Source: an uncultured Eggerthellaceae bacterium
GTDB taxonomy: Bacteria; Actinomycetota; Coriobacteriia; Coriobacteriales; Eggerthellaceae
Direction of reading: 5' to 3'
NCBI GenBank assembly: GCA_910580205.1
Contig: CAJTVP010000004.1
Span: forward strand, 71,965-135,964
DNA length: 64,000 bases
In this document: positions 33,270 to 40,109 of the stretch, piece after piece
Layout: every line of letters begins with the position of its first letter
How positions within the stretch are numbered: the first letter of the stretch is position 1
Notes under the pieces: model-generated
Seen by the model: only the letters and a program-made list of their open reading frames with translations
What the model was told of the DNA's origin: nothing
Databases searched by the model: none
Program-made: the position numbers and the translations under genes

Positions 33270-33896
33270 GATGCGCCTGAAAACAGCCACCACCGTGCCT
33301 GCGATGGAGCAATCCTTGACGATGAGCGGCTCCATCTCATCATTCTCCGGTTGCAGACGGATGTGATTCTGCTCCCTGTAGAAGCGCTTGATGGTGGCCT
33401 CATCTTCGACGAGCGCCACGACGATATCCCCGTTGTTGGCGACGGGCTGCTCTTTCACGACCACGTAATCCCCGTCGTTGATGCCCACGCCGATCATGGA
33501 ATCTCCACGCACGGACAGCATGAATGAAGGAGCCTCTCCCACGATATCCGTGGGCAGCTTCATGACATCGGTGATGTTCTCTTCGGCGAGGATGGGCATG
33601 CCAGCCGCCACGCTTCCCACCAACGGCACGCTGACGATGTCCTTGATGGCGTCAACGAGAGAATCGACCGCGCCTTCGACGGCGTAGGTGAGCGAAATGG
33701 AGCGCGACTTGAGCGGGTCGCGCTTGATGAAGCCCTTCTCTTCCAACGCTTTCAGATGGACGTGAACGGTGGAAGGGGAGGAGAGCCCAAGATCATCGCA
33801 GACTTCGCGCACGGTGGGACCATAGCCCTTCTCAGAGATATGGCGCTCGATATCTTCCAGCACGGCTTTCTGTCTTTTGGTGATCTTGATGCTCAT
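33267..33896 (-). CDS. lexA: SOS repressor LexA
   Basis: 209 residues. The winged helix-turn-helix spans about residues 1-70 (GPTVREVCDDLGLSSPSTVHVHL is the recognition region). The Ala98-Gly99 cleavage site lies in VAAGMP, and the catalytic pair is Ser133 (GDSM) and Lys170. The 37-residue Ser-Lys spacing is the same as in E. coli LexA. It represses SOS genes and cleaves itself when RecA filaments form. The ATG at 33896 gives the family N-terminus (MSIKITKRQ); the longer frame to 34070 runs through the operators. Two LexA boxes at its own promoter show autoregulation. Confidence 0.97.
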   Translation of the reverse strand: MSIKITKRQKAVLEDIERHISEKGYGPTVREVCDDLGLSSPSTVHVHLKALEEKGFIKRDPLKSRSISLTYAVEGAVDSLVDAIKDIVSVPLVGSVAAGMPILAEENITDVMKLPTDIVGEAPSFMLSVRGDSMIGVGINDGDYVVVKEQPVANNGDIVVALVEDEATIKRFYREQNHIRLQPENDEMEPLIVKDCSIAGTVVAVFRRI

Positions 33897-33919
33897 CTTA
33901 GCTCTCCATCTGCTCAACC

Positions 33920-33964
33920 GGTACTGATGTTCGTGATTATAACAGCGTACATCAGTTCTAACAA
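33920..33964 (-). promoter_or_regulatory. lexA promoter with two LexA boxes
   Basis: Read on the - strand: TTGTTA (33959-33964), a 17-bp spacer and a perfect TATAAT (33936-33941). Box 1, AGAACTGATGTACG (33946-33959), occupies the spacer. Box 2, CGAACATCAGTACC (33920-33933), lies just after the -10. Each keeps GAAC-N4-GT-A-C, and their spacing allows double occupancy. Confidence 0.8.
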
Positions 33965-33999
33965 CAAAGATTCGGCGGAGAAAACAAACAATTGTACGA

Positions 34000-34015
34000 C
34001 CACAATATGTAGTAT
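34000..34015. promoter_or_regulatory. NrdR box upstream of nrdR
   Basis: CCACAATATGTAGTAT fits the 16-bp NrdR-box consensus (acaCwAtATaTwGTGt) at 13 positions, including the AtAT core and the w-G-T arm. It lies 32 bp before the nrdR ATG. Usually two boxes are found; I see only one. It suggests autoregulation. Confidence 0.55.
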
Positions 34016-34046
34016 CATGACAGCAGAAGAACAGGAAGGAATGGGC

Positions 34047-34490
34047 ATGAGGTGTCCTTATTGCGAACATGGGGAATCGAAGGTCATCGATTCCCGCTCA
34101 GCTGAAGAAGGGGCCGCCATCCGCCGCCGCCGTGAATGCATGGCGTGCGGCAAGCGGTTCACCACCTATGAGCGCTACGGCGAGCGCCCGGTCATCGTTA
34201 CCAAATCCGACGGCTCCTCAGAGCCGTTCAATCGCGAGAAGCTCATGCGCTCCATCATGATCGCATGCGCGAAGCGCCCCGTCACGCCGGAGAAGATCGA
34301 TGCGGTCATCACGAACATCGAATCGTCCATCCGCAGCGGATCCGGAGAGATATCCTCGAAAGATCTCGGCGAGATGGTGCTCACGCGCTTGTTCGCCGTG
34401 GACGATGTGGCCTACATCCGTTTCGCCAGCGTGTACAAGGACTTCCAGAGCGTAGAGGAGTTCGCCGCGGCGTTGGATGAGATCGGCTGA
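34047..34490 (+). CDS. nrdR: transcriptional repressor NrdR
   Basis: 147 residues. The N-terminal zinc ribbon has CPYC and CMAC (residues 3-34) and is followed by an ATP-cone (VTKSDGSSEPFNREKLMRSI). NrdR senses ATP/dATP and represses ribonucleotide reductase genes. The ATG at 34047 has AGGAAGGA 6 bp upstream; the in-frame ATG at 34041 touches that site. It sits back to back with lexA and is followed after 3 bp by dut, grouping DNA-damage response with nucleotide supply. No nrd reductase gene is in the window. Confidence 0.96.
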   Translation: MRCPYCEHGESKVIDSRSAEEGAAIRRRRECMACGKRFTTYERYGERPVIVTKSDGSSEPFNREKLMRSIMIACAKRPVTPEKIDAVITNIESSIRSGSGEISSKDLGEMVLTRLFAVDDVAYIRFASVYKDFQSVEEFAAALDEIG

Positions 34491-34493
34491 GCC

Positions 34494-34934
34494 GTGGCAG
34501 CATTGGATATGCCCGTCATCCAGATGAGCGAAGACCTGCCTTTGCCTTCCTACGCTCGCGAAGGGGATGCGGGCCTTGATCTGAGGGCGGCCTGTTCCGC
34601 CACATTGGAACCGGGTGAGCGCGCAGTGGTGCCCTGCGGCCTCAAGGCAGCCATCCCGGAAGGCTACGCCGGCCTGGTCATCCCGCGCAGCGGCCTTGCA
34701 GCGGACCACGGCATCACGGTCCTGAACGCTCCGGGGCTCATTGACAGCGGGTACCGGGGAGAGATCAAAGCCGTTCTCCTCAACACTGATCAGAAGAAAG
34801 CTTTCACCATCGGACGAGGAGACCGCATAGCGCAACTGGTCATCATTCAAGCGCCGAAGGTGGCGTTGGTCGAGCGCGATCAACTTGACATAACATCTCG
34901 TGGAAGCAGAGGCTTCGGAAGCAGCGGTGCATAG
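34494..34934 (+). CDS. dut: deoxyuridine 5'-triphosphate nucleotidohydrolase
   Basis: 146 residues with all five trimeric dUTPase motifs: AGLDLRA, PRSGLA, GLIDSGYRGEI, RGDRIAQLVI and the C-terminal RGSRGFGSSG lid. It hydrolyses dUTP to dUMP, limiting uracil in DNA and feeding thymidylate synthesis. GTG start 3 bp after nrdR; co-transcription is likely and links dUTP removal to NrdR control. Confidence 0.96.
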   Translation: MAALDMPVIQMSEDLPLPSYAREGDAGLDLRAACSATLEPGERAVVPCGLKAAIPEGYAGLVIPRSGLAADHGITVLNAPGLIDSGYRGEIKAVLLNTDQKKAFTIGRGDRIAQLVIIQAPKVALVERDQLDITSRGSRGFGSSGA

Positions 34935-35351
34935 ATGAATGATCCTGATGTGACAGCGTCTCAGATACGCACGATCCAGATACTCGGCTCCATAGCCATC
35001 ATCGCGTCGCCCGTGTCATTGGTATACGGAGGCGTGGTCCTGAGCCTGATCGCGCTCATATGCGCCCTGGTGGCTTGGAGCAAGATCAACGCGCTGCAAG
35101 GCCAAGAGGATGTGAGCGAGCAGGTCTTGGGGACGCTGAGAAGGCAGGTGCGCGTAGGGCTCATCGTGAGCGTCGGCACGTTGGTGGTGAACGGAGTGTT
35201 CGTGGCCATGACGCTCAGCACGGTCATCCCGTTGCTCCAAGAAGGCAACTACGATGAGCTGTATCGCATGTTCGGCATGGCCCCTGATGCAGCCGGAGAT
35301 CTCAGTGGGAACGCGAGCGAACCGGCGAACGTGTCCGTGTGGGATAGATAG
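34935..35351 (+). CDS. small membrane protein of unknown function
   Basis: 138 residues. Two close membrane spans lie at about residues 14-48, then a short charged loop (about 50-70), a third span (about 72-98) and an acidic tail. I do not recognise a family. The ATG follows the dut stop directly, so it is probably the last gene of nrdR-dut. The hairpin AGCGG-CTAT-CCGCT (35350-35363) at its stop is a possible weak terminator. The candidate dif site begins 24 bp after the stop, making this the last + strand gene before the site. Confidence 0.65.
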   Translation: MNDPDVTASQIRTIQILGSIAIIASPVSLVYGGVVLSLIALICALVAWSKINALQGQEDVSEQVLGTLRRQVRVGLIVSVGTLVVNGVFVAMTLSTVIPLLQEGNYDELYRMFGMAPDAAGDLSGNASEPANVSVWDR

Positions 35352-35374
35352 CGGCTATCCGCTGTTCCACCTAT

Positions 35375-35402
35375 ATAACGGATAATATATGTTATGTAAA
35401 CT
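35375..35402. other. dif: candidate dif site (XerC/XerD chromosome dimer resolution)
   Basis: 28 bp in the standard 11-6-11 layout. The XerC half is ATAACGGATAA (35375-35385), the centre is TATATG (35386-35391), and the XerD half is TTATGTAAACT (35392-35402). The XerD half is identical to that of the Bacillus subtilis dif site as I recall it. The XerC half keeps the C-G-x-A-T-A-A end common to bacterial dif sites. It lies in a 127-bp non-coding, AT-rich gap between converging genes where gene orientation in the whole window flips. The other bases of the gap hold a small CTTCTA/TAGAAG repeat (35400-35412) and no gene. Confidence 0.85.
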
Positions 35403-35478
35403 TCTATTAGAAGAAGAATCGGTAGGTCCAGTGCGGCTTTTGAGAATACAGGGTCCTAGGGTGAACCCGTAGCTGCGC

Positions 35479-35877
35479 TCAGGTTCGGTCTGGTTCAGCG
35501 AACGGATGCCTCTGGCGCATGCCGCGCCGCGCCGGGATGACGCGGATCTCGTTGAAGCGCAAGCCCTGTTGCATGAGCTGGAGCGCCACCATCTCCTTGC
35601 GAGCATCCATCTCGGTGCGCAAAAGCGGCTCATCCATGCATACTTCGCAGACGATGTAGGGCTCATCTTTCTTCGGGCCCTTCCGTGGCGTGTCGTCCCG
35701 TCGGATGTAGAAAGCGTTGGTGTGGTCCAATATCATGCGCCGTGCGGTCTCCGCTTTCCATACCTCGCGCACCGCTTTCACATAAGCGGCGTTCGCCTGG
35801 GCGACCGAGACGGCCTTCTCCCCCTCTGGTCCCAAGGAGCCGACGAGGGAGCCAAGGCATTTCGCGAAGCTCTGCAC
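35479..35877 (-). CDS. DUF721/DciA-like protein, uncertain
   Basis: About 132 residues from a GTG at 35877 with AGGAAGG 9 bp upstream; GTGs at 35886 and 35898 are alternatives. The N-terminal part (SFAKCLGSLVGSLG) and the VREVWKAETARRMILDHTNA helix resemble the DUF721 fold. So does the later strand-helix-strand (YIVCEVCMDEPLLRTEMDARK ... LRFNEIRVIP). DciA members load the replicative helicase, while other DUF721 proteins are uncharacterised. It is a lone gene beside the dif candidate, not beside dnaA/gyrB as is common for actinobacterial DUF721 genes. The family call is tentative. Confidence 0.5.
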   Translation of the reverse strand: MQSFAKCLGSLVGSLGPEGEKAVSVAQANAAYVKAVREVWKAETARRMILDHTNAFYIRRDDTPRKGPKKDEPYIVCEVCMDEPLLRTEMDARKEMVALQLMQQGLRFNEIRVIPARRGMRQRHPFAEPDRT

Positions 35878-35980
35878 TGACCGCACCCTTCCTGCCACAG
35901 AACCTGTTCAAATGCGCCATCAAGTCCTGATTGGCCTATCATTCATCCGCAACATCCATTCTAGTGCAGGCAAGGTCCCG

Positions 35981-36898
35981 ATGGGAAGCGAAGCGACGAA
36001 CCCGTATCAGCCTTTCAAGCTGCGTCACGCCATCCAACTGGCAGCGCCGCATACCTGGTGCGCGGCGGTCATGCCGGTTTTGCTGGCAGTGGCGCTCGCT
36101 CTCCATTGCGAAGGGTCCGTCTCTCCCCTCACCGCCCTCATCCTCCTGGTCATCTGCATCCTCATGCAGTCATCGGTGAATGCGTTCAACGACTACTTTG
36201 ATTTCATCCGCGGGCTGGACAGCGAAGACGACCTTCTGGAAGCGGACGATTCAACGCTCGTGAACGACGGCATCGATCCGAGAGGCGCCCTCGCATTGGC
36301 CATCCTCTTGCTCGTGATCGCATTCGGGCTCGGAATCCCCATCATCCTGGAAAGCGGGCTCACGCCCCTGTGGATCGCTCTGGCGGGCGCGGTGATCGTC
36401 TTTCTCTATTCTGGCGGCCCGCGCCCGCTGTCCTCCCTCCCCATCGGAGAAGCGGTGAGCGGATTCGTGATGGGCGGCCTCATCCCCCTCGCGTGCTTTT
36501 ACGTGTTCACAGGCCGGCTCGATCCTTTCGTGCTCGTCTGCGCCATCCCCACCATGATCGGCATCGGGCTCATCATGCTGACGAACAACACCTGCGACAT
36601 CGAAAAAGATGGGATGGCCGCCAAGCGCACGCTCTCAGTCCTGATCGGCCGTCCGCGCGCGAGGGTCGTCTATCACGGGGCGCTCGCTGTTCAGGTGGCC
36701 CTCATCTGCCTCTATGCCTGCCTCTGGTTCGAACGGGCTCTCATCCTCGTGCCATTCATGCTCTTGGCGCTCATCCCGCTGCTCAAGGGGATGATCAAGA
36801 ACCCGCTCACGCCCGCATCCCGTGTGGGCGCCATGGGCCAGATCATCTCCTTGAACGTGGCCATCGGCGCGTTCTACGCATCGATCATCATCATTTAG
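35981..36898 (+). CDS. menA: UbiA-family prenyltransferase, probably 1,4-dihydroxy-2-naphthoate polyprenyltransferase
   Basis: 305 residues with about eight or nine membrane spans. Both Asp-rich motifs are present: NAFNDYFDFIRGLD (about residues 69-82) and NNTCDIEKD (about 206-214), which bind the prenyl diphosphate. The PHTWCAAVMPVLLA start is typical of MenA. It attaches the isoprenoid tail to the naphthoate ring at the membrane, giving (demethyl)menaquinone. The ATG at 35981 has GCAGGCAAGG upstream; the frame to 35912 lacks such a site. It is alone on the + strand right of the dif candidate, and its stop overlaps the converging next gene by 8 bp. Menaquinone fits anaerobic respiration. Confidence 0.85.
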   Translation: MGSEATNPYQPFKLRHAIQLAAPHTWCAAVMPVLLAVALALHCEGSVSPLTALILLVICILMQSSVNAFNDYFDFIRGLDSEDDLLEADDSTLVNDGIDPRGALALAILLLVIAFGLGIPIILESGLTPLWIALAGAVIVFLYSGGPRPLSSLPIGEAVSGFVMGGLIPLACFYVFTGRLDPFVLVCAIPTMIGIGLIMLTNNTCDIEKDGMAAKRTLSVLIGRPRARVVYHGALAVQVALICLYACLWFERALILVPFMLLALIPLLKGMIKNPLTPASRVGAMGQIISLNVAIGAFYASIIII

Positions 36899-38081
36899 CG
36901 CCGCTGTCCCTGCGCTCGCGCTCATAGGCCCATGCGCAGATGGAGACGAAAGCGATGAGATACAGGATCAACGCCAGACCGAGATAGGGGAACTCATCCA
37001 CTTCGACAGCGGGCAGGGCCGTCACCAAAGGCTCACCCGTCTCGAATGCATTGATGTACCTCTCAGCGGTCTGTTGGGGCACCGGGTTCGCCAGCATCCC
37101 GTCATTGATGAGCGCATCCCCTGACCCGCTGCCATCTCCCATCCCTTGCAGCTGGGACGCATCCGATGGGATGGAGAACGATCCGGTGCCAGTGCCTGCG
37201 GCATCAGGAGCAGCCGGGACGATGACCTCTGGCGGGATCGGAGTGGGCGTGATGGGGCTGTCCGTCCCACCTCCGCCGCTCGGAGGATTCCCTCCGTCTG
37301 GCAGGCTCGGCTCATCCGGGATGACGATGTCGTCCGGAAGATTCGATAGGGCGGGAACGTAGAGGACGTTGATCACGTTCTCATCAGGGTCCGTGGACAG
37401 GCGGATGCTCTCAGGGTAGGTGTCCACAGCGTACATCCCGCCGATGTCGTATTCGTAATCATCGCCTTCCACCAGATCGTCGAAACGCTGATCCACGAAG
37501 GTCTGCTCCCCCATCTTCTCGAACTCAGGATGGGTGGCCAAGGCGCCCGACCAGCTGTCAGCGCTCAAGTCCGCTCCGACCATGAGGTAGTAATTGACGG
37601 TGAACTCATTGTTGTACAGCTTCCCGTAGAACAGATCCAAGACGTTCTCCGCGTCATCCTCAGAGATGACGATCTCAGGGGCGGACCCGTCGAAGAAGAA
37701 ATGCCCTGGGATGTCGACCACGTAATCCCAAGCATTCACCACATCTCCTGGCTTGAAGCCGCCCTGCGACGCTTCTCCCAAAAGCGCGTCTCCCACGATG
37801 TTGTGGCCCCCGTCTTCATAGACGAATTCGTAATAGCGGACCGTGAGCGTGCGATCCGCCGTCTCGCCCTGAGCATCCGGTGCAGACGGTTCCACGTCTA
37901 TCCGGGATGCCTCCAGAGCCATCTGGGCATCAACGGCTTCCGCTGCCTGCTCTGCGAGAGGGCTTTCTTCATTTTGAACCGGCGATCCGGTCGCATCGCC
38001 GCTCTCTGCCAAAGCGGCCGCAGGAACGCCCAAGGTGAATGCGAGCATCGCAGCCAAGCACCCATGCATCAATCTCTTCAT
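36891..38081 (-). CDS. secreted, C-terminally anchored surface protein with two MucBP-like repeats
   Basis: 396 residues starting behind AAGGAGGG. A signal peptide (residues 1-26, cut near AALAE) and an acidic segment come first. Two similar modules follow (about 78-155 and 159-243). Each begins with a T-V-x-Y-Y strand and ends with an ENV-x-(D/N)-(L/V)-x-Y strand, as in MucBP-like adhesive repeats. A Pro/Gly-rich stalk (about 250-325) leads to a C-terminal membrane span (about 365-385) with a basic end (ERERR). There is no LPxTG signal. It is probably a wall-spanning adhesin or sensor, with ligand unknown. It converges with menA, overlapping by 8 bp. Confidence 0.65.
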   Translation of the reverse strand: MKRLMHGCLAAMLAFTLGVPAAALAESGDATGSPVQNEESPLAEQAAEAVDAQMALEASRIDVEPSAPDAQGETADRTLTVRYYEFVYEDGGHNIVGDALLGEASQGGFKPGDVVNAWDYVVDIPGHFFFDGSAPEIVISEDDAENVLDLFYGKLYNNEFTVNYYLMVGADLSADSWSGALATHPEFEKMGEQTFVDQRFDDLVEGDDYEYDIGGMYAVDTYPESIRLSTDPDENVINVLYVPALSNLPDDIVIPDEPSLPDGGNPPSGGGGTDSPITPTPIPPEVIVPAAPDAAGTGTGSFSIPSDASQLQGMGDGSGSGDALINDGMLANPVPQQTAERYINAFETGEPLVTALPAVEVDEFPYLGLALILYLIAFVSICAWAYERERRDSGAK

Positions 38082-38204
38082 GGCGACCCTCCTTCTTCTC
38101 GTCTGGGAACACGATAGGACCGCCATGGCGGAGAGGGAGCCTGAGCGGCTCATCTTTGCAGGTTATTCATTGTCCTGTTGAGCGTTCGTTAGATTGGACG
38201 CGCA

Positions 38205-39068
38205 TCAATGGTTCGCGTTGGCTGCGCTTTTCGGAAACGAAGCGTTCTGGCTGGTTCCCTGATCCTCGCTGTTGCCAGACCCTCCGGCTCCCTCGCCATT
38301 CGATGCCTCTTCATTGACGCTCGTGTTCGTGGAGGCCTCTTCATTCCCCGTCCCATTGACGGTGTTGGTCCCATTGGTCGTCTGGTTCGCGGTTCCGTTC
38401 GCCGCGTTCTGGGCGTTCACGTTCGCCGCGTTCCCGTTGGTGGCTGGCTCGCTCTCAGCATCCTGGGAAGGCTGTTCGCTCTTGGCGCCGCCATCATCTC
38501 GGACGAACGTGATGGGATCAGGCTTGTGTCCCAGACCCTCCCCGGTGGTGGCCACGGTGATGACGGCTGCGCTGACGGCGACGGCGGCCAGAGCCGACAG
38601 GACGCAGACGACGATGAGCCCGAAGATGATCTTCCGCTGTTTCTGGACCCTCTCTGCGCTGGTGCTCTCGTCCCCCGCTTCCCTATCTTCGTCCGAGTGC
38701 TCCTCTGGCCCTTGGGAAGGAGCTGGCTCAGCATGGCGAACGTCCCCTTCTCCATGCTCCACAGCCACCACGTTCGCCAGCGTTTTGCCTGAACGCGCTA
38801 TGACGGGGATCTCTTTGATCTTCTCAGCGGAATCCGCCAAGAACTTCTTGTAGAGCGATGCAGCCAAGGTGGACACCACGGAAGCCACGGCCACGCCGAT
38901 GATGGACCCGGCTATGCCGATGGAGCTGGCCAGGAGCACGGAGGTGACGGATGCGAGCGCGGTCGCAGTCACCTGGATGATGGAAACATCTCCGAACAGG
39001 CGCGATCTTTTCGGCTCTGCGTGAGCCTCTGCGGCGCTTCCCGTTGTCTTGGAGCTCTTCGTCTCCAC
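38205..39068 (-). CDS. membrane protein with Asn/Thr/Gly-rich exported tail, unknown function
   Basis: About 287 residues from a GTG with AAGGAGG 5 bp upstream. The N-terminal basic stretch is followed by a glycine- and serine-rich hydrophobic hairpin (about residues 33-75) and an acidic hydrophilic loop (about 95-140). A third membrane span lies at about 150-172, and the last 90 residues are low-complexity, rich in Asn, Ala, Thr and Gly. I recognise no family. A -10-like TATACT (39095-39100, - strand) suggests its own promoter. The 123-bp gap after it holds a GAGCC/GGCTC hairpin and no gene. It may form a pair with the next surface protein, in the same direction. Confidence 0.55.
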   Translation of the reverse strand: METKSSKTTGSAAEAHAEPKRSRLFGDVSIIQVTATALASVTSVLLASSIGIAGSIIGVAVASVVSTLAASLYKKFLADSAEKIKEIPVIARSGKTLANVVAVEHGEGDVRHAEPAPSQGPEEHSDEDREAGDESTSAERVQKQRKIIFGLIVVCVLSALAAVAVSAAVITVATTGEGLGHKPDPITFVRDDGGAKSEQPSQDAESEPATNGNAANVNAQNAANGTANQTTNGTNTVNGTGNEEASTNTSVNEEASNGEGAGGSGNSEDQGTSQNASFPKSAANANH

Positions 39069-39185
39069 CCTGCCCTCCTTCACTGGATGAGTGAAGTATA
39101 GGCGCTGGCGGCCCGATGGGCTGAACCGCTGCCAAAACGTCACGGTAGCGTGCAGAGGCGTTGAAGAAGGTGATGGGGAGAAAGA

Positions 39186-40109
39186 TCAGAATGGAATGGA
39201 GATGCAGCCTTGATAGCGCTCTTTCAGGCGCGCTTCGTCATAGACGGACAGCAGCTCAACGGGAGAAGCCGGTTCGTCTTCTGAGAGCAAGCCTCCCTTG
39301 AAAGCGATGTGCCCGATGACCGCTTGAGGGCTGCCGAAGCGTTTGAGCATCTCATCCAAGGAAGCGTCTTCATCGCGCTTGGAGAGACGCCGGCCGCACT
39401 CATTGACGATGAGCGGCACATGGCCATAGGAAGGCGTCGGATATCCGAGCGCGCGCTGCAAGAGCATCTGCTGGGGCGTGGAGCTCAGCAGATCCACGCC
39501 ACGGACGACCGAGGTCACGCCTTGGGCCGCATCATCCACCACCACCGCCAGCTGATAGGCGAACGCGCCATCCTTGCGGCGGATGATGAAATCTCCGCAC
39601 TCCTTCGCGAGATGCTGCTCATGCCACCCTTGGAACGCGTCTTCGAACCCGATTATCTGATCCGGCACAGCGGCACGCCATGCCGGTTCATCCCCACGGC
39701 GCATGCGCTCCTCCACCTGCGCCGGAGAAAGCGCCCGGCATGTGCCTGGATACACGCGCTTCTCTCCCAAGTGAGGCGCAGAGAGCGCGGAGAGGTCCGC
39801 GCGCGTGCAGAAACAGGGATAGACCGGAAGCGCCTCAGCCACGCGCTCATAGGCCTCCGCGTAAGCATCCGCGCGATCATGCTGATGGAACGGCCCCTCA
39901 TCCCAGGTGAGGCCCAATGCCTCAAGGTCCCTCTGGACCGCGTCCGCCAGCTCGGGCTTGGAGCGCTCCGGATCAAGGTCTTCGATGCGCAGCACCATCC
40001 GCCCGCCCTGGGCCTTCACGGAAAGCCAAGCGATGAGATAGGCGAAGATGTTGCCCGCGTGGATGCGGCCTGTGGGAGACGGCGCGAACCGGCCGACAGG
40101 GGCCGTCAT
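39186..40109 (-). CDS. gluQ: glutamyl-Q tRNA(Asp) synthetase
   Basis: 307 residues, lacking the anticodon-binding domain of true GluRS. It shows the class I signatures as GRIHAGN (HIGH-like) and RRLSKRD (KMSKS-like), plus the zinc ligands C-F-C and Y-P-G-T-C (about residues 98-123) characteristic of GluQ-RS. It links glutamate to queuosine at position 34 of tRNA-Asp. It overlaps the paaK stop by 4 nt, an unexpected partner. If correct, the cell must make or import queuosine. Confidence 0.92.
   Translation of the reverse strand: MTAPVGRFAPSPTGRIHAGNIFAYLIAWLSVKAQGGRMVLRIEDLDPERSKPELADAVQRDLEALGLTWDEGPFHQHDRADAYAEAYERVAEALPVYPCFCTRADLSALSAPHLGEKRVYPGTCRALSPAQVEERMRRGDEPAWRAAVPDQIIGFEDAFQGWHEQHLAKECGDFIIRRKDGAFAYQLAVVVDDAAQGVTSVVRGVDLLSSTPQQMLLQRALGYPTPSYGHVPLIVNECGRRLSKRDEDASLDEMLKRFGSPQAVIGHIAFKGGLLSEDEPASPVELLSVYDEARLKERYQGCISIPF

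Noticed and set aside
33756..34046. 97-codon extension of nrdR
   Set aside because: It overlaps the lexA gene and regulatory region; the zinc-ribbon start at 34047 has a proper ribosome site.
33897..34070. 58-codon N-terminal extension of lexA
   Set aside because: It runs across the lexA promoter and both LexA boxes; the family N-terminus starts at 33896.
35364..35415. AT-rich patch read as a promoter (for example TTTACA-17-TATATA on the - strand)
   Set aside because: It would transcribe only antisense into the preceding gene; the dif interpretation explains the same bases better.
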